Source of the DNA: CAZMVU01 sp964569295
Lineage (GTDB): Bacteria > Hydrogenedentota > Hydrogenedentia > Hydrogenedentales > JAGMZX01
Assembly: GCA_964569295.1 (NCBI GenBank)
Contig: CAZMVU010000073.1
Span: 1-21,787, forward strand
Reading direction: 5' to 3'
Length of the DNA stretch: 21,787 bases
In this document: positions 1 through 7,777 of the stretch, in pieces
Numbering within the stretch: the stretch's first letter is position 1
Layout: each line of letters opens with the position of its first letter
Made by a program: the position numbers and the translations under genes
Notes under the pieces: model-generated
Database searches by the model: none
The model's input: the letters and a program-made list of their open reading frames with translations, nothing else
What the model was told of the DNA's origin: nothing

Positions 1-37
1 TTGTTGCGGTGTGTGTCGGCCCGCGGTATCCTGTTTC

Positions 38-45
38 AAGGAGGT
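38..45 (+). promoter_or_regulatory. Shine-Dalgarno site of the sulfatase gene
   Basis: AAGGAGGT is a near-perfect anti-16S match. It ends 8 bases before the ATG at 54 and fixes the sulfatase start. Confidence 0.85.
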
Positions 46-53
46 AAAAGCAT

Positions 54-1496
54 ATGCCAGAATGCAATACCGTAGACCGGAGAACATTCCTGGGCATGGC
101 CGCGGCCGGCGTGCTTACGTCGGCCATGGCGCGTGGCGCGGACAAGTCGGGGGAGAAGCCGCTGAACCTGGTATTCGTATTCGGCGACCAATGGCGTGCC
201 CAGGCCACGGGCTATATGGGCGATCCGAACGTGAAGACACCGCGTATCGATGCATTGGCGCAGGAGAGTGTGAACTGTGTAAACACGGTGTCAGGGTGCC
301 CGGTGTGCTCACCTTACCGCGGGACGCTTATGACCGGGCAGTATCCGTTGACCCATGGCGTTTTCATGAATGACGTCTACCTGCGGCCGCAGGTGAAATC
401 GTTCGCGGAGGCGCTGAACGGGGCCGGGTATCACACGGGCTACATCGGCAAGTGGCACATCGACGGGCAGGGCCGTTCAAGCTACATTCCCCCCGAGCGC
501 CGGCAGGGGTTCCAGTTCTGGAAAGTGCTCGAGTGTACCCACAATTACAACAAGTCGAAGTATTACGGGGATAAGCCGGAGGCGAAGATGTGGGAGGGCT
601 ACGACGCCTTTGCCCAAACGGATGCGGCGGTAGACTACATCGAGGCGCGGTCGCAGGAAGCGGAGCCCTTTGCGCTGTTCCTCTCGTGGGGGCCGCCGCA
701 CAATCCCTACCAGACGGCGCCGGAAAAGTACAACGCCATGTACGACCCGCAGACACTCGAGTTGCGCCCGAATGTGCCGCCGGAAATGGAAGAAGGGGCA
801 CGCCGGGATCTTGCGGGCTATTACGCGCATTGCACCGCCCTTGATGACGCGCTGGGGCGGTTGCTTGATGCACTCGAAGTGCATGGCGTAGCCGAGAACA
901 CACTGGTGGTGTTCACCAGCGACCACGGTGATATGCTCGGTTCACACGGTGAACAGCGCAAACAGCGGCCCTACGAGGAGTCCATCCGTGTGCCGTTGCT
1001 GCTGCGGTCTTCCCGGTTGTTTGGTAATGGTGGGCGCAAACTCGCATATCCTGTCGAGTCGCCGGACCTCATGCCGAGCATTCTCGGGTTGCTGGGTGCG
1101 GAGGCGCCGGCGGCCGTCGAGGGGCGCGACCTTTCGGCGTATTGGCGCGGTGAAGCGCAGGCGCCCGAAGATTCGGCATTGCTGGCGTGTTACCAGCCGT
1201 TCGGCGAGTGGAAACGCTCGAACGGTGGTAAGGAGTATCGTGGCATTCGGACTGAACGCTACACCTATGTGCGCGATCTCGAGGGGCCGTGGCTGCTCTA
1301 TGACAACGAGGAAGACCCGTACCAATTGAAAAACCTGGTGAATGATCCCCCCCATGCGGAGCTGCAGGCCATGCTCGAGTCGGCACTCGATGCCAAGCTC
1401 GATGCGGTGGATGATGACTTCGAGCGTGGCCCCGTATACCTCGCGCGTTGGGGTTACGAGGTGGACGAGACCGGCACGGTGCCGTATAAGCCATAA
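54..1496 (+). CDS. Tat-exported type I sulfatase (S1 family)
   Basis: The product (480 aa) is a formylglycine-dependent sulfatase that would hydrolyse sulfate esters, probably on polysaccharides, in the periplasm or outside the cell. The N-terminus has a twin-arginine signal (DRRTFLG at residues 8-14, then an Ala/Gly-rich segment to about residue 27), so export of the folded protein by Tat is expected. The modification motif is CSPYR at residues 85-89, followed by T94-G95; it fits C-x-P-x-R, with Tyr in the position that is often Ser. Metal-site residues are visible at D45 (FGDQ, the DQ variant of the usual DD) and in TSDHGDMLGSHG in the middle of the protein. Length is typical of the family. 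The start is set by AAGGAGGT 8 bases upstream. No sulfatase-maturating enzyme or transporter is in the window, so the substrate cannot be named. The family call is firm. Confidence 0.93.
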   Translation: MPECNTVDRRTFLGMAAAGVLTSAMARGADKSGEKPLNLVFVFGDQWRAQATGYMGDPNVKTPRIDALAQESVNCVNTVSGCPVCSPYRGTLMTGQYPLTHGVFMNDVYLRPQVKSFAEALNGAGYHTGYIGKWHIDGQGRSSYIPPERRQGFQFWKVLECTHNYNKSKYYGDKPEAKMWEGYDAFAQTDAAVDYIEARSQEAEPFALFLSWGPPHNPYQTAPEKYNAMYDPQTLELRPNVPPEMEEGARRDLAGYYAHCTALDDALGRLLDALEVHGVAENTLVVFTSDHGDMLGSHGEQRKQRPYEESIRVPLLLRSSRLFGNGGRKLAYPVESPDLMPSILGLLGAEAPAAVEGRDLSAYWRGEAQAPEDSALLACYQPFGEWKRSNGGKEYRGIRTERYTYVRDLEGPWLLYDNEEDPYQLKNLVNDPPHAELQAMLESALDAKLDAVDDDFERGPVYLARWGYEVDETGTVPYKP

Positions 1497-1593
1497 GGAA
1501 GCTGTTCCCGGCACCTTGCCGCACACGATGTATCTGGCTTGCCGGCGCCGTGCAACGTGTTGCGTGGCACGGTTCGGGAATTGCGCCAATAGA

Positions 1594-1631
1594 AAACCGC
1601 CCGTGGGCCGGGTATGACCCGCGGGCGGTTT
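1594..1631. terminator. Bidirectional intrinsic terminator between sulfatase and trpB2
   Basis: A 14-bp inverted repeat (AAACCGCCCGTGGG at 1594-1607 with CCCGCGGGCGGTTT at 1618-1631, one G-U pair) encloses a 10-nt loop. Read on the minus strand the stem is followed by TTTTCTATT, a usable U-tract, so it should end the trpB2 transcript. On the plus strand the tail is only TTTC, so it would act more weakly for the sulfatase gene. Confidence 0.85.
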
Positions 1632-1653
1632 CGGTATGTACTGGCGGCGCGGA

Positions 1654-3027
1654 CTACTCGCCGGGAATCGGCACGTCGGGGATGTGTGATTCGGCTTCCA
1701 GAATAGTCTCGTCGTCGAGGTCGAAATCCTCGAGTTTGTTGTTGAAATAAGCCTCGTACGCGGTCATATCAAAGTGACCGTGGCCCGAGAGGTTGAAGAG
1801 AATGGTCTTTTCTTCGCCCGATTCCCGGCATGCGATGGCGGCATCAACGGCGGCTTTAATGGCATGGTTCGACTCGGGGGCGGGCACAATGCATTCGGTG
1901 CGCGCGAACAGGAGGCCCGCATCGAAGCATGGGTTCTGGTGGTAGGCGGTGGCACGCATAACGCCATGGCGCGTGAGATGCGCGATCTGTGCAGCGACGC
2001 CGTGGTAGCGCAGTCCGCCGGAGTGGACAGGGGGCGGCACGAACTGGTGACCGAGGGTGTACTGGAGAAGCAACGGGGTCATTTGCCCGGTGTCGCCAAA
2101 GTCGTAGCGGTAAAGGCCGCGGGTCAAGGTGGGGCAGGCGGTGGGTTCGACGGCGATAACGTCGATCTCCTTATCGCCCGTGATCTTGTCGTGGAGGAAG
2201 GGGAACGCGAGGCCGGCGAAGTTCGAGCCCCCGCCGCAACATCCGATGATGATATCGGGGTAGTCGCCGGCCATGGCCATCTGCTCTTTGGCCTCGAGAC
2301 CCACGATGGATTGGTGCATCAGTACATGGTTGAGCACCGAGCCCAGGCTGTAGCGTTTCGAGCCGCCGCTGGCGACTGCCGCCTCGACCGCCTCGGTGAT
2401 GGCCATCCCGAGGCTGCCCGAGGTGTCCGGGTGTTCCGCGCGGTATTTGCGCCCGAATTCGGTGCGGTCGGTTGGGCTGGCGTAGATGCTTGCGCCATAG
2501 GTCTGCATGATCGAGCGCCGGTACGGCTTCTGTTCGAAACTCACCTTCACCATGTAGACTTCGCAGCCCATCTCGAACATGCTGCATGCAATACTCAGCG
2601 CCGTGCCCCACTGACCCGCGCCGGTTTCCGTGGTGAGGCTTTGAACGCCCCCCTGTTTGTTGAAGTAGGCCTGGGCAATGGCGGTGTTGATCTTGTGGGA
2701 ACCGGATGGGGTCACACTCTCGTTCTTGTAGTAGATTTTCGCGGGCGTATTAAGCGCCTTCTCGAGGCGGTAGGCCCGGCGCAGCGGGGTGGGCCGGTAT
2801 AGACGGTAGGCGTCCATAACGGGGCCCGGAATGGAAATCCAGCGCTCGTTGGAAGCCTCCTGTTCGATGAGCGACATGGGGAAGATGGGCGCGAGGTCAT
2901 CGGGTGTGACCGGCTGCATGGTTCCGGGGTGTAATGGCGGCGGCATCGGAACCGGCATGTCCGGCATGATGTTGTACCAGGCGTCCGGCAGCTTTGCAGG
3001 ATCGAGCAGGATGTTGTACTGGTTCAT
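1654..3027 (-). CDS. trpB: Tryptophan synthase beta chain, TrpB2 type
   Basis: The product (457 aa) is a PLP-dependent fold-type II enzyme of the TrpB2 branch, which condenses indole and serine to tryptophan. Visible landmarks are the PLP lysine K112 in SGSHKINTA, the signature ETGAGQWG (TrpB1 enzymes have His in place of this Trp) and the phosphate-binding glycine loop CCGGGSNFAG. The long N-terminal extension rich in Pro and Met is usual for TrpB2. The ATG at 3027 gives the expected start MNQYNILLDP; upstream codons in the frame are not family-like, although the ribosome site at 3027 is weak. There is no trpA or other trp gene nearby. This is common for TrpB2, which may act alone as an indole-salvage enzyme. 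A strong terminator follows the stop codon. Confidence 0.92.
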   Translation of the reverse strand: MNQYNILLDPAKLPDAWYNIMPDMPVPMPPPLHPGTMQPVTPDDLAPIFPMSLIEQEASNERWISIPGPVMDAYRLYRPTPLRRAYRLEKALNTPAKIYYKNESVTPSGSHKINTAIAQAYFNKQGGVQSLTTETGAGQWGTALSIACSMFEMGCEVYMVKVSFEQKPYRRSIMQTYGASIYASPTDRTEFGRKYRAEHPDTSGSLGMAITEAVEAAVASGGSKRYSLGSVLNHVLMHQSIVGLEAKEQMAMAGDYPDIIIGCCGGGSNFAGLAFPFLHDKITGDKEIDVIAVEPTACPTLTRGLYRYDFGDTGQMTPLLLQYTLGHQFVPPPVHSGGLRYHGVAAQIAHLTRHGVMRATAYHQNPCFDAGLLFARTECIVPAPESNHAIKAAVDAAIACRESGEEKTILFNLSGHGHFDMTAYEAYFNNKLEDFDLDDETILEAESHIPDVPIPGE

Positions 3028-3189
3028 GAGTTGGGCCTTTTTCGTTTGCTGGTAACGGCATCCCCGGCGCGGACTTGGCATCCCCATCCGCGCGGTTACA
3101 GTAATGGCGCGTAGTGTAGCGAGTGGGGGGCAGGCAATACCAGTTTGTTTCTGTGGTCATTTGCGCCGCCACCGGCGCTGTGGGAAACT

Positions 3190-4056
3190 ATGGCCATGGG
3201 CAGTCAACACAACGCGTGGCGCCGCTGGAGCGTGGGTGCGGTAATCGGCGCGGCAATCCTCTTTGGAGTGTGGTCTATGACGGGATTTATCGAGCGCATG
3301 GTGGTTTTTCCTGCCAGCCGGGACCTCTACCGGGATCCCGGTTCCATGGGCTGGGCTTTCGAGGATGTGTGGCTCGATGTGGGTGCGGGGGAGCGCAGCC
3401 ACGGCTGGTTCATTCCGATAGAGAACGCCCGCGGTGTGGCGTTGTTTTCACACGGGAACGCGGGGAACATCGCCGATCGGCTCGAGTCGGTCTCGCTGCT
3501 GCGTGCGCAGGGCCTGAGCGTGTTTGTTTACGACTACGGCGGTTATGGCCGGAGTACCGGCAAGGCCTCCGAAGCGCGATGCTATGCCGACGTGCGTGCG
3601 GCGTGGCGGTATCTAACGGAACAGCGGGGTATCGAGCCGGGGCGCTTGCTGCTTTTCGGGCGATCCCTGGGCGGCGCGGTAACGTGCGATATCGCGGTGG
3701 ACGTGCAGCCGGCGGGGGTGATCATCGAGAGCACTTTTACATCGGTGCCGGACCTGGCGGGAGAAATGCTGCCCTTCGTGCCGATGAAGTGGCTGGTGCG
3801 CACGCAATTCGCGAACAAGGAGAAGATCGGGCGCATTGAAAGTCCACTGCTCTACGTGCACAGCCGCGATGACACGCTCATCCCCTTCCACCATGGCCGG
3901 GAGCTTTTCGAGCGGGCCACGGCGCCCAAGACATTTCTGGAAATCCGCGGCGGCCACAACGAGGGTTTTGTGTTGTCCATGGACAAGTACCAAGCCGCGT
4001 GGAAGGCTTTTCTCGCGCCGCTGCTGCCGGCGCGCACGCCGGATGCGGCGGGATAG
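3190..4056 (+). CDS. Membrane-anchored alpha/beta hydrolase (BEM46/YfhR-like)
   Basis: This is a serine hydrolase of about 288 aa. A hydrophobic N-terminal segment at about residues 15-33 (VGAVIGAAILFGVWSMTGF) should anchor it in the inner membrane with the catalytic domain outside. The fold landmarks are the oxyanion-side SHGNAGN, the nucleophile elbow GRSLGG (catalytic Ser), the Asp in HSRDDTLIP and the His in RGGHNEGF. All three triad residues are therefore present in family order. The substrate is unknown; relatives are esterases, lipases or peptidases. The reading frame is open from a TTG at 3145, but ATG 3190 (or 3196) gives the usual short cytoplasmic head before the membrane helix. 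No clear Shine-Dalgarno site decides between them. The gene converges on the adenosyltransferase gene with only 15 bases between the stops. Confidence 0.85.
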   Translation: MAMGSQHNAWRRWSVGAVIGAAILFGVWSMTGFIERMVVFPASRDLYRDPGSMGWAFEDVWLDVGAGERSHGWFIPIENARGVALFSHGNAGNIADRLESVSLLRAQGLSVFVYDYGGYGRSTGKASEARCYADVRAAWRYLTEQRGIEPGRLLLFGRSLGGAVTCDIAVDVQPAGVIIESTFTSVPDLAGEMLPFVPMKWLVRTQFANKEKIGRIESPLLYVHSRDDTLIPFHHGRELFERATAPKTFLEIRGGHNEGFVLSMDKYQAAWKAFLAPLLPARTPDAAG

Positions 4057-4071
4057 GGAACGACATGGCCG

Positions 4072-4653
4072 TTATTCGTCCAATATGGTGTAGTCTACGG
4101 GTTCATGTTCCTTGTCTTCGAGATAGCGCGCGAGCACATAGAAGAAATCGCCCAGGCGGTTGGCGAAGGGCAGCAGGTGCTCGCTGTGGAATTCGGGGAT
4201 TGCCTCTTTGAGTTGTACGAGATGGCGCTCGAAATGGCGTGTCTGTGTGACCAGCACATCCAACTCGGCGGAAAGCCGTGAGGTGGCGGAGACGATAAAG
4301 GCGCGGGGCAGTTCGATCATGGCCTCGAGCCGCGCCTGCTCCGCTTCGAGGCGCGCCAGGTGATCGGGGCCCAGCTCCGTGTGCCGGTATTCCGGGTGTT
4401 GCCGGGCGGGGTCGCTGCATTCCGTGCCGATCACGAACAGGCAGTGCAACACCCAGAAGAGAACCTCGGCGATGTCCTCGTACCGCTCGGGACCCGCCTC
4501 GATCAAGTCGAGGCGGAAACGGGCGGTCTCGGCGCGTACCGTGTCGAGCCAGCCGCTGCACGCGACGATGGGGTGGTTCTTCGATATCTTGTCGCCGCCG
4601 ATGCAGTGCGTGGCGCCGTGGTCGCCGGCGCCGGTGGTTACCAAGGATTTCAT
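4072..4653 (-). CDS. Divergent PduO-type cob(I)alamin adenosyltransferase
   Basis: The product (193 aa) resembles the PduO-type ATP:cob(I)alamin adenosyltransferases, which make adenosylcobalamin. The N-terminus VTTGAGDHGATHCIGG followed by ISKNHP matches the family block TKTGDKGTTxLxGG, but the conserved Lys is Thr. The usual DEL of the next block reads LDTV. In the C-terminal half the RxxER core is kept in RHFERHL, and LPFANRLGDFFYVLARYLE matches the family's NRLSDxLFxLAR. Length is normal. The start lies 8 bases after the xth stop, with GGAG overlapping that stop, so the two genes are probably cotranscribed. The fold assignment is fairly safe. Because several nucleotide or corrin contacts differ, it could have altered activity or a non-catalytic cofactor-handling role. 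Confidence 0.75.
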   Translation of the reverse strand: MKSLVTTGAGDHGATHCIGGDKISKNHPIVACSGWLDTVRAETARFRLDLIEAGPERYEDIAEVLFWVLHCLFVIGTECSDPARQHPEYRHTELGPDHLARLEAEQARLEAMIELPRAFIVSATSRLSAELDVLVTQTRHFERHLVQLKEAIPEFHSEHLLPFANRLGDFFYVLARYLEDKEHEPVDYTILDE

Positions 4654-4661
4654 GGCGCGGT

Positions 4662-5423
4662 TTACTCCATTTCAAGGGCGATGGGGCAGTGGTCGGATCC
4701 TTGCACTTCCGCCAGTATCCAGGATCGGCGCACCCGGGGCAAACAATCGTGGTTCACGCAGAAGTAGTCGAGCCGCCATCCGACATTGCGTGAACGTGCC
4801 CCGCCGCGGTAGGACCACCAGGTGTAATGGCCGGGTTCCTTGCAGAAGTGGCGGAACGTGTCCACATAACCGTTCTTGAGGAAGCGGGTCATGGCCTCGC
4901 GCTCTTCGATGTAGTAGCCCGCCGAATTCTCATTCTGCTTTGGCCGCGCGAGGTCGATTTCCGTATGGGCGATGTTGAAATCGCCGCAGAGGACGACATG
5001 CCGGCCGTCGCGCACGAGGCCATTGGCGATACGCGTGAGGGCGCGCACGAAACGCAGCTTGTAATCGAGGCGTTTGCGGTCATCCTGGCTGTTGGGCCAG
5101 TAGCCGTTGAGAAGGGTGAACGTGGGGAACGTGAGCATTTGCAGACGCCCTTCATCGCCGATGACCTTTGTGGACACGTTCTCGACCTCCCGTGCCGGTT
5201 CGCGTGAGAGAACCGCGGTGCCGCTGTAGCCCTTTTTCGCGGCGGGATTCCAGTAGGCATGCCAGTTTTCCGGTGCACGCTGCTCTTGCGGCAAGTCTTC
5301 AGGGTGCACCCGGATTTCCTGAAGACAGCAAATGTCCGGCCGGGTTGCATGGAGCCAGTCGCGAAAACCGTTCTTGAGAACGGCGCGCAAGCCGTTCACG
5401 TTCCAGGAATACAGGGTTGTCAT
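4662..5423 (-). CDS. xth: Exodeoxyribonuclease III / AP endonuclease (xthA type)
   Basis: The product (253 aa) is a Mg-dependent exonuclease III/AP endonuclease of base-excision repair. The EEP-family motifs appear in order: SWNVNGLRA at the N-terminus, CLQEIR with the metal Glu, GYSGTAVLS, LCGDFNIAHTEIDLARPKQN with catalytic Asp and Asn, GWRLDYFCVN, and C-terminal GSDHCPIALEME with the catalytic His. The ATG at 5423 is preferred because the protein then begins MTTLYSWNVNG as in homologues, and GGAGG lies 10 bases upstream. The open frame continues to 5450 but adds nothing family-like. It is the first gene of a probable two-gene minus-strand unit with the adenosyltransferase. The two functions are not obviously linked. 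Confidence 0.93.
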   Translation of the reverse strand: MTTLYSWNVNGLRAVLKNGFRDWLHATRPDICCLQEIRVHPEDLPQEQRAPENWHAYWNPAAKKGYSGTAVLSREPAREVENVSTKVIGDEGRLQMLTFPTFTLLNGYWPNSQDDRKRLDYKLRFVRALTRIANGLVRDGRHVVLCGDFNIAHTEIDLARPKQNENSAGYYIEEREAMTRFLKNGYVDTFRHFCKEPGHYTWWSYRGGARSRNVGWRLDYFCVNHDCLPRVRRSWILAEVQGSDHCPIALEME

Positions 5424-5640
5424 AATCGAACTGCCTCCAGGGAGATACAAGCTATGCGCTGTTGTACCGAAACGGCGGCACGGCAGCGCCCATTCCCCGC
5501 AACGGCGTACAATACGCGGCGGCTTTGGCCGGGTGCAAGGACCAGCCAGGCATGGCCCATGCCCATGTGCGCCGGCAAAGACCAGGGCGAGAAGCGGCGT
5601 ACCCGGCGCAGCCCCGAAGATTCAGGAGGTTTTTGAACCG

Positions 5641-5673
5641 GTGCCGACATGGTTGGTACACTGCGAAACATGA
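5641..5673 (+). CDS. Possible 10-codon leader ORF coupled to the MEMO1-family gene
   Basis: A perfect AGGAGGT (5624-5630) is followed after 10 bases by GTG at 5641, opening a 10-codon frame (VPTWLVHCET). Its TGA overlaps the ATG of the downstream gene as ATGA at 5670-5673. The strong ribosome site is 39 bases from ATG 5670 and 18 from the in-frame ATG 5649, too far to serve either directly. It may therefore drive a leader peptide and translational coupling. No homology can be claimed, and chance is possible. Confidence 0.35.
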   Translation: MPTWLVHCET

Positions 5674-6488
5674 GCAAACGTACGGCTACGGTCGCCGGAA
5701 TGTTTTATCCGGCTGACCCAGACACACTGCGCGCGGATGTCGCACGCTATCTTGACGAGGCGGAAGTCACCCCGGCGCCGGAGCGCGTCGTGGGTGTGGT
5801 TGCGCCGCATGCCGGCTATATGTTTTCCGGCCCCACAGCCGGTCACGCGTTTGCACGGACCAGCGGAAAGAAGCCGGAACGGGTGGTGCTTCTTGGCCGC
5901 TCGCACCGGTACTTCTTCGATGGGGCGGCCGTCTACGATTCGGGCGCCTTCGAGACACCCCTGGGCGCGTTTCCCGTGGATACGGCGTTTGCGCAGGAGG
6001 TGACTGCGGAGTTTGGCCAGGGGCCCGTCGAGGCGCACCACCCCGAGCACAGTCTCGAGGTGCAACTGCCGTTTCTGTACGAGGCGGTGGGTATTGTGCC
6101 CGTCGTGCCGGTGCTGTTCGGCGCCAATGCCGCAGCGTGGCACATGACGTTCGGACGGCGGCTCGCGGAGAAGCTGGGCCACGAGGACCTGGTGGTGGCG
6201 TCGACGGACTTGTCGCACTACCAGCCTCAGGAGCGCGCAAACGCCATCGACGAACGCACCCTGCAAGGTGTGCTCAGTCAGGATTACGAAGCCCTCGCGC
6301 AGGCATTCGCACGTGATGAGGCCTCGATGTGCGGTGCGCCGGCGGTCGTGGCTGCGATGACGTACGCCCTTGCGCGTGAGGCCACGCATTGGGAGTTGCT
6401 GGATTACCGCACCAGCGCGGCGGCCTCGGGCGATTACCAGCGGGTTGTGGGCTATGGCGCCATATCGATGGAGCGGCCGGCCGCGTGA
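5670..6488 (+). CDS. MEMO1-family protein (AmmeMemoRadiSam system protein B)
   Basis: The product (272 aa) belongs to the MEMO1 family, which is related to extradiol dioxygenases. Typical blocks are TVAGMFYPADPDTL at the N-terminus, VVAPHAGYMFSGPTAGHAF, LLGRSHRYFF, EHSLEVQLPFLY and STDLSHYQP; the His residues in these blocks line the putative metal site. In bacteria and archaea the gene commonly sits with an AMMECR1 protein and a radical SAM enzyme (AmrS); neither is in the window. Start choice: ATG 5670 gives MSKRTATVAGMFYPAD, close to the family's usual N-terminus. An alternative ATG at 5649 adds seven residues. ATG 5670 overlaps the stop of a short leader ORF. Biochemical function is not established for the bacterial family. 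Confidence 0.9.
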   Translation: MSKRTATVAGMFYPADPDTLRADVARYLDEAEVTPAPERVVGVVAPHAGYMFSGPTAGHAFARTSGKKPERVVLLGRSHRYFFDGAAVYDSGAFETPLGAFPVDTAFAQEVTAEFGQGPVEAHHPEHSLEVQLPFLYEAVGIVPVVPVLFGANAAAWHMTFGRRLAEKLGHEDLVVASTDLSHYQPQERANAIDERTLQGVLSQDYEALAQAFARDEASMCGAPAVVAAMTYALAREATHWELLDYRTSAAASGDYQRVVGYGAISMERPAA

Positions 6489-6609
6489 GGCACTGGCACA
6501 CGTGGGCCACGCGCCGGCGATATCCGAGGAGGTAGACCGCGGTTGAGGCCCAGACCGGGCGCTCTCACCAATGGCCGCCCGCCGTGCGCACCCGCAAGCG
6601 AGGTATCCC

Positions 6610-7716
6610 ATGGCTTTGACAGTTGCTGATGTGATGGACATTCTCGAACGTTGGGCGCCGGCGGCCCTCGCCTACGACTGGGACCGCACGGGCCTGAATA
6701 TCGGTGCACCCGATGCGCCGCTCAGCTCGGCGCTCACTTGCCTGAGTATCACGCGCCCGGCCTTCGACCAGGCGCGCAAAGCGGGGGCGGAGTTGATCGT
6801 TTCGCATCATCCGGTGCTCTGGGAACCGCTGAAGACGCTGCGCACGGACGCCGCGAACACGCGCCTGTGCCTTGATATCGCCAATGCGGGCATGGCGGCG
6901 TTGTCGCTGCACACCAACCTCGATGTGGCGCCGAACGGGCTGAACCACCTGCTCGCCGAGAAGTTGGGCGTCGAGGAATGTACGCCACTCCTGGCGGCGC
7001 CCCAGGCAAAGCAGGTGAAGCTGGTGGTTTTCGTACCCAATACGCACCTTGCGGTGCTGCGCGAGGCGGTGTCGCAGGCGGGTGCGGGCGTGATCGGCGA
7101 CTATACGCACTGCACCTTCAGCACGCCCGGTACCGGCACCTTTCTGCCCGGCGCGGGCACAAACCCGTTCAGCGGCGAGAAGGGCCAGGTGAACGAAGAA
7201 GCCGAGCGGCGTTTCGAGGTTCTGGTGGCCGAAGCACGGCTGGGGCAGGTGCTGGCGGCCATGCGCGAAGCGCATCCCTATGAAGAGGTCGCTTATGACC
7301 TGTACGAACTCAATAACACCGACCCGGATGTCGGCCTCGGCCTGCGCGGATGCCTGCCGAAACCCGTCGCGCTTGCAGATTTCGCGGCGCACGTGCGCAA
7401 GGCCCTCGGTGTGAAGCATGTGCGGTTCGCTGGGCAAGCGCGGCGCAAAGTGCGCACCGTGGCTATGCTTGGCGGCGGCGGCGGCGGTGATGCCGGGAAG
7501 ATCCCGGACGATATCGATGTGTATGTGACGGGCGATGTGAAGTATCATGATGCCTTGGCGGCGGTCGAGCGCGGCATGGCTGTGATCGATGCGACGCACG
7601 AGGGCACGGAGCGCTTCGTTGCGCAGGCATTGTCGGACTACCTGCGCAAGGCATGCCCGGATCTCACGGTGCGCGCCTATCAGGAGCCCGAGGTTTTTCG
7701 CGTGGTTACGCAATGA
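6610..7716 (+). CDS. Nif3-like dinuclear metal centre protein with inserted domain
   Basis: The product (368 aa) is a Nif3/DUF34 protein, the family called GTP cyclohydrolase I type 2 or YqfO in databases. Metal-binding motifs are VSHHPVLW and SLHTNLDVAPNG in the N-terminal half, and TGDVKYHDAL with DATHEGTER in the C-terminal half; the final motif is usually GHYxSE, but His and Glu are kept. Between the halves, at about residues 130-235, lies the inserted PII/CutA-like domain that gives the longer, about 370-aa form. ATG 6610 is preferred over an upstream in-frame ATG at 6571, because homologues start just before the ADVMDILERWAP helix and GAGGT ends 5 bases upstream. The molecular role of the family remains unclear. 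Confidence 0.92.
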   Translation: MALTVADVMDILERWAPAALAYDWDRTGLNIGAPDAPLSSALTCLSITRPAFDQARKAGAELIVSHHPVLWEPLKTLRTDAANTRLCLDIANAGMAALSLHTNLDVAPNGLNHLLAEKLGVEECTPLLAAPQAKQVKLVVFVPNTHLAVLREAVSQAGAGVIGDYTHCTFSTPGTGTFLPGAGTNPFSGEKGQVNEEAERRFEVLVAEARLGQVLAAMREAHPYEEVAYDLYELNNTDPDVGLGLRGCLPKPVALADFAAHVRKALGVKHVRFAGQARRKVRTVAMLGGGGGGDAGKIPDDIDVYVTGDVKYHDALAAVERGMAVIDATHEGTERFVAQALSDYLRKACPDLTVRAYQEPEVFRVVTQ

Positions 7717-7777
7717 CCTGAGCGCCGCCGCATGGCGAAATGGGCCCAGAAAGCCTCGTTGAACAAGGAGATATTGC

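Noticed and set aside
4..32. Promoter for the sulfatase (TTGCGG-17-TATCCT)
   Set aside because: The match is weak and the start site would fall on the Shine-Dalgarno sequence; the real promoter is probably outside the window.
1774..2802. 342-codon plus-strand ORF opposite trpB2
   Set aside because: It is a shadow of the GC-rich trpB2 gene on the other strand, with no family-like motifs.
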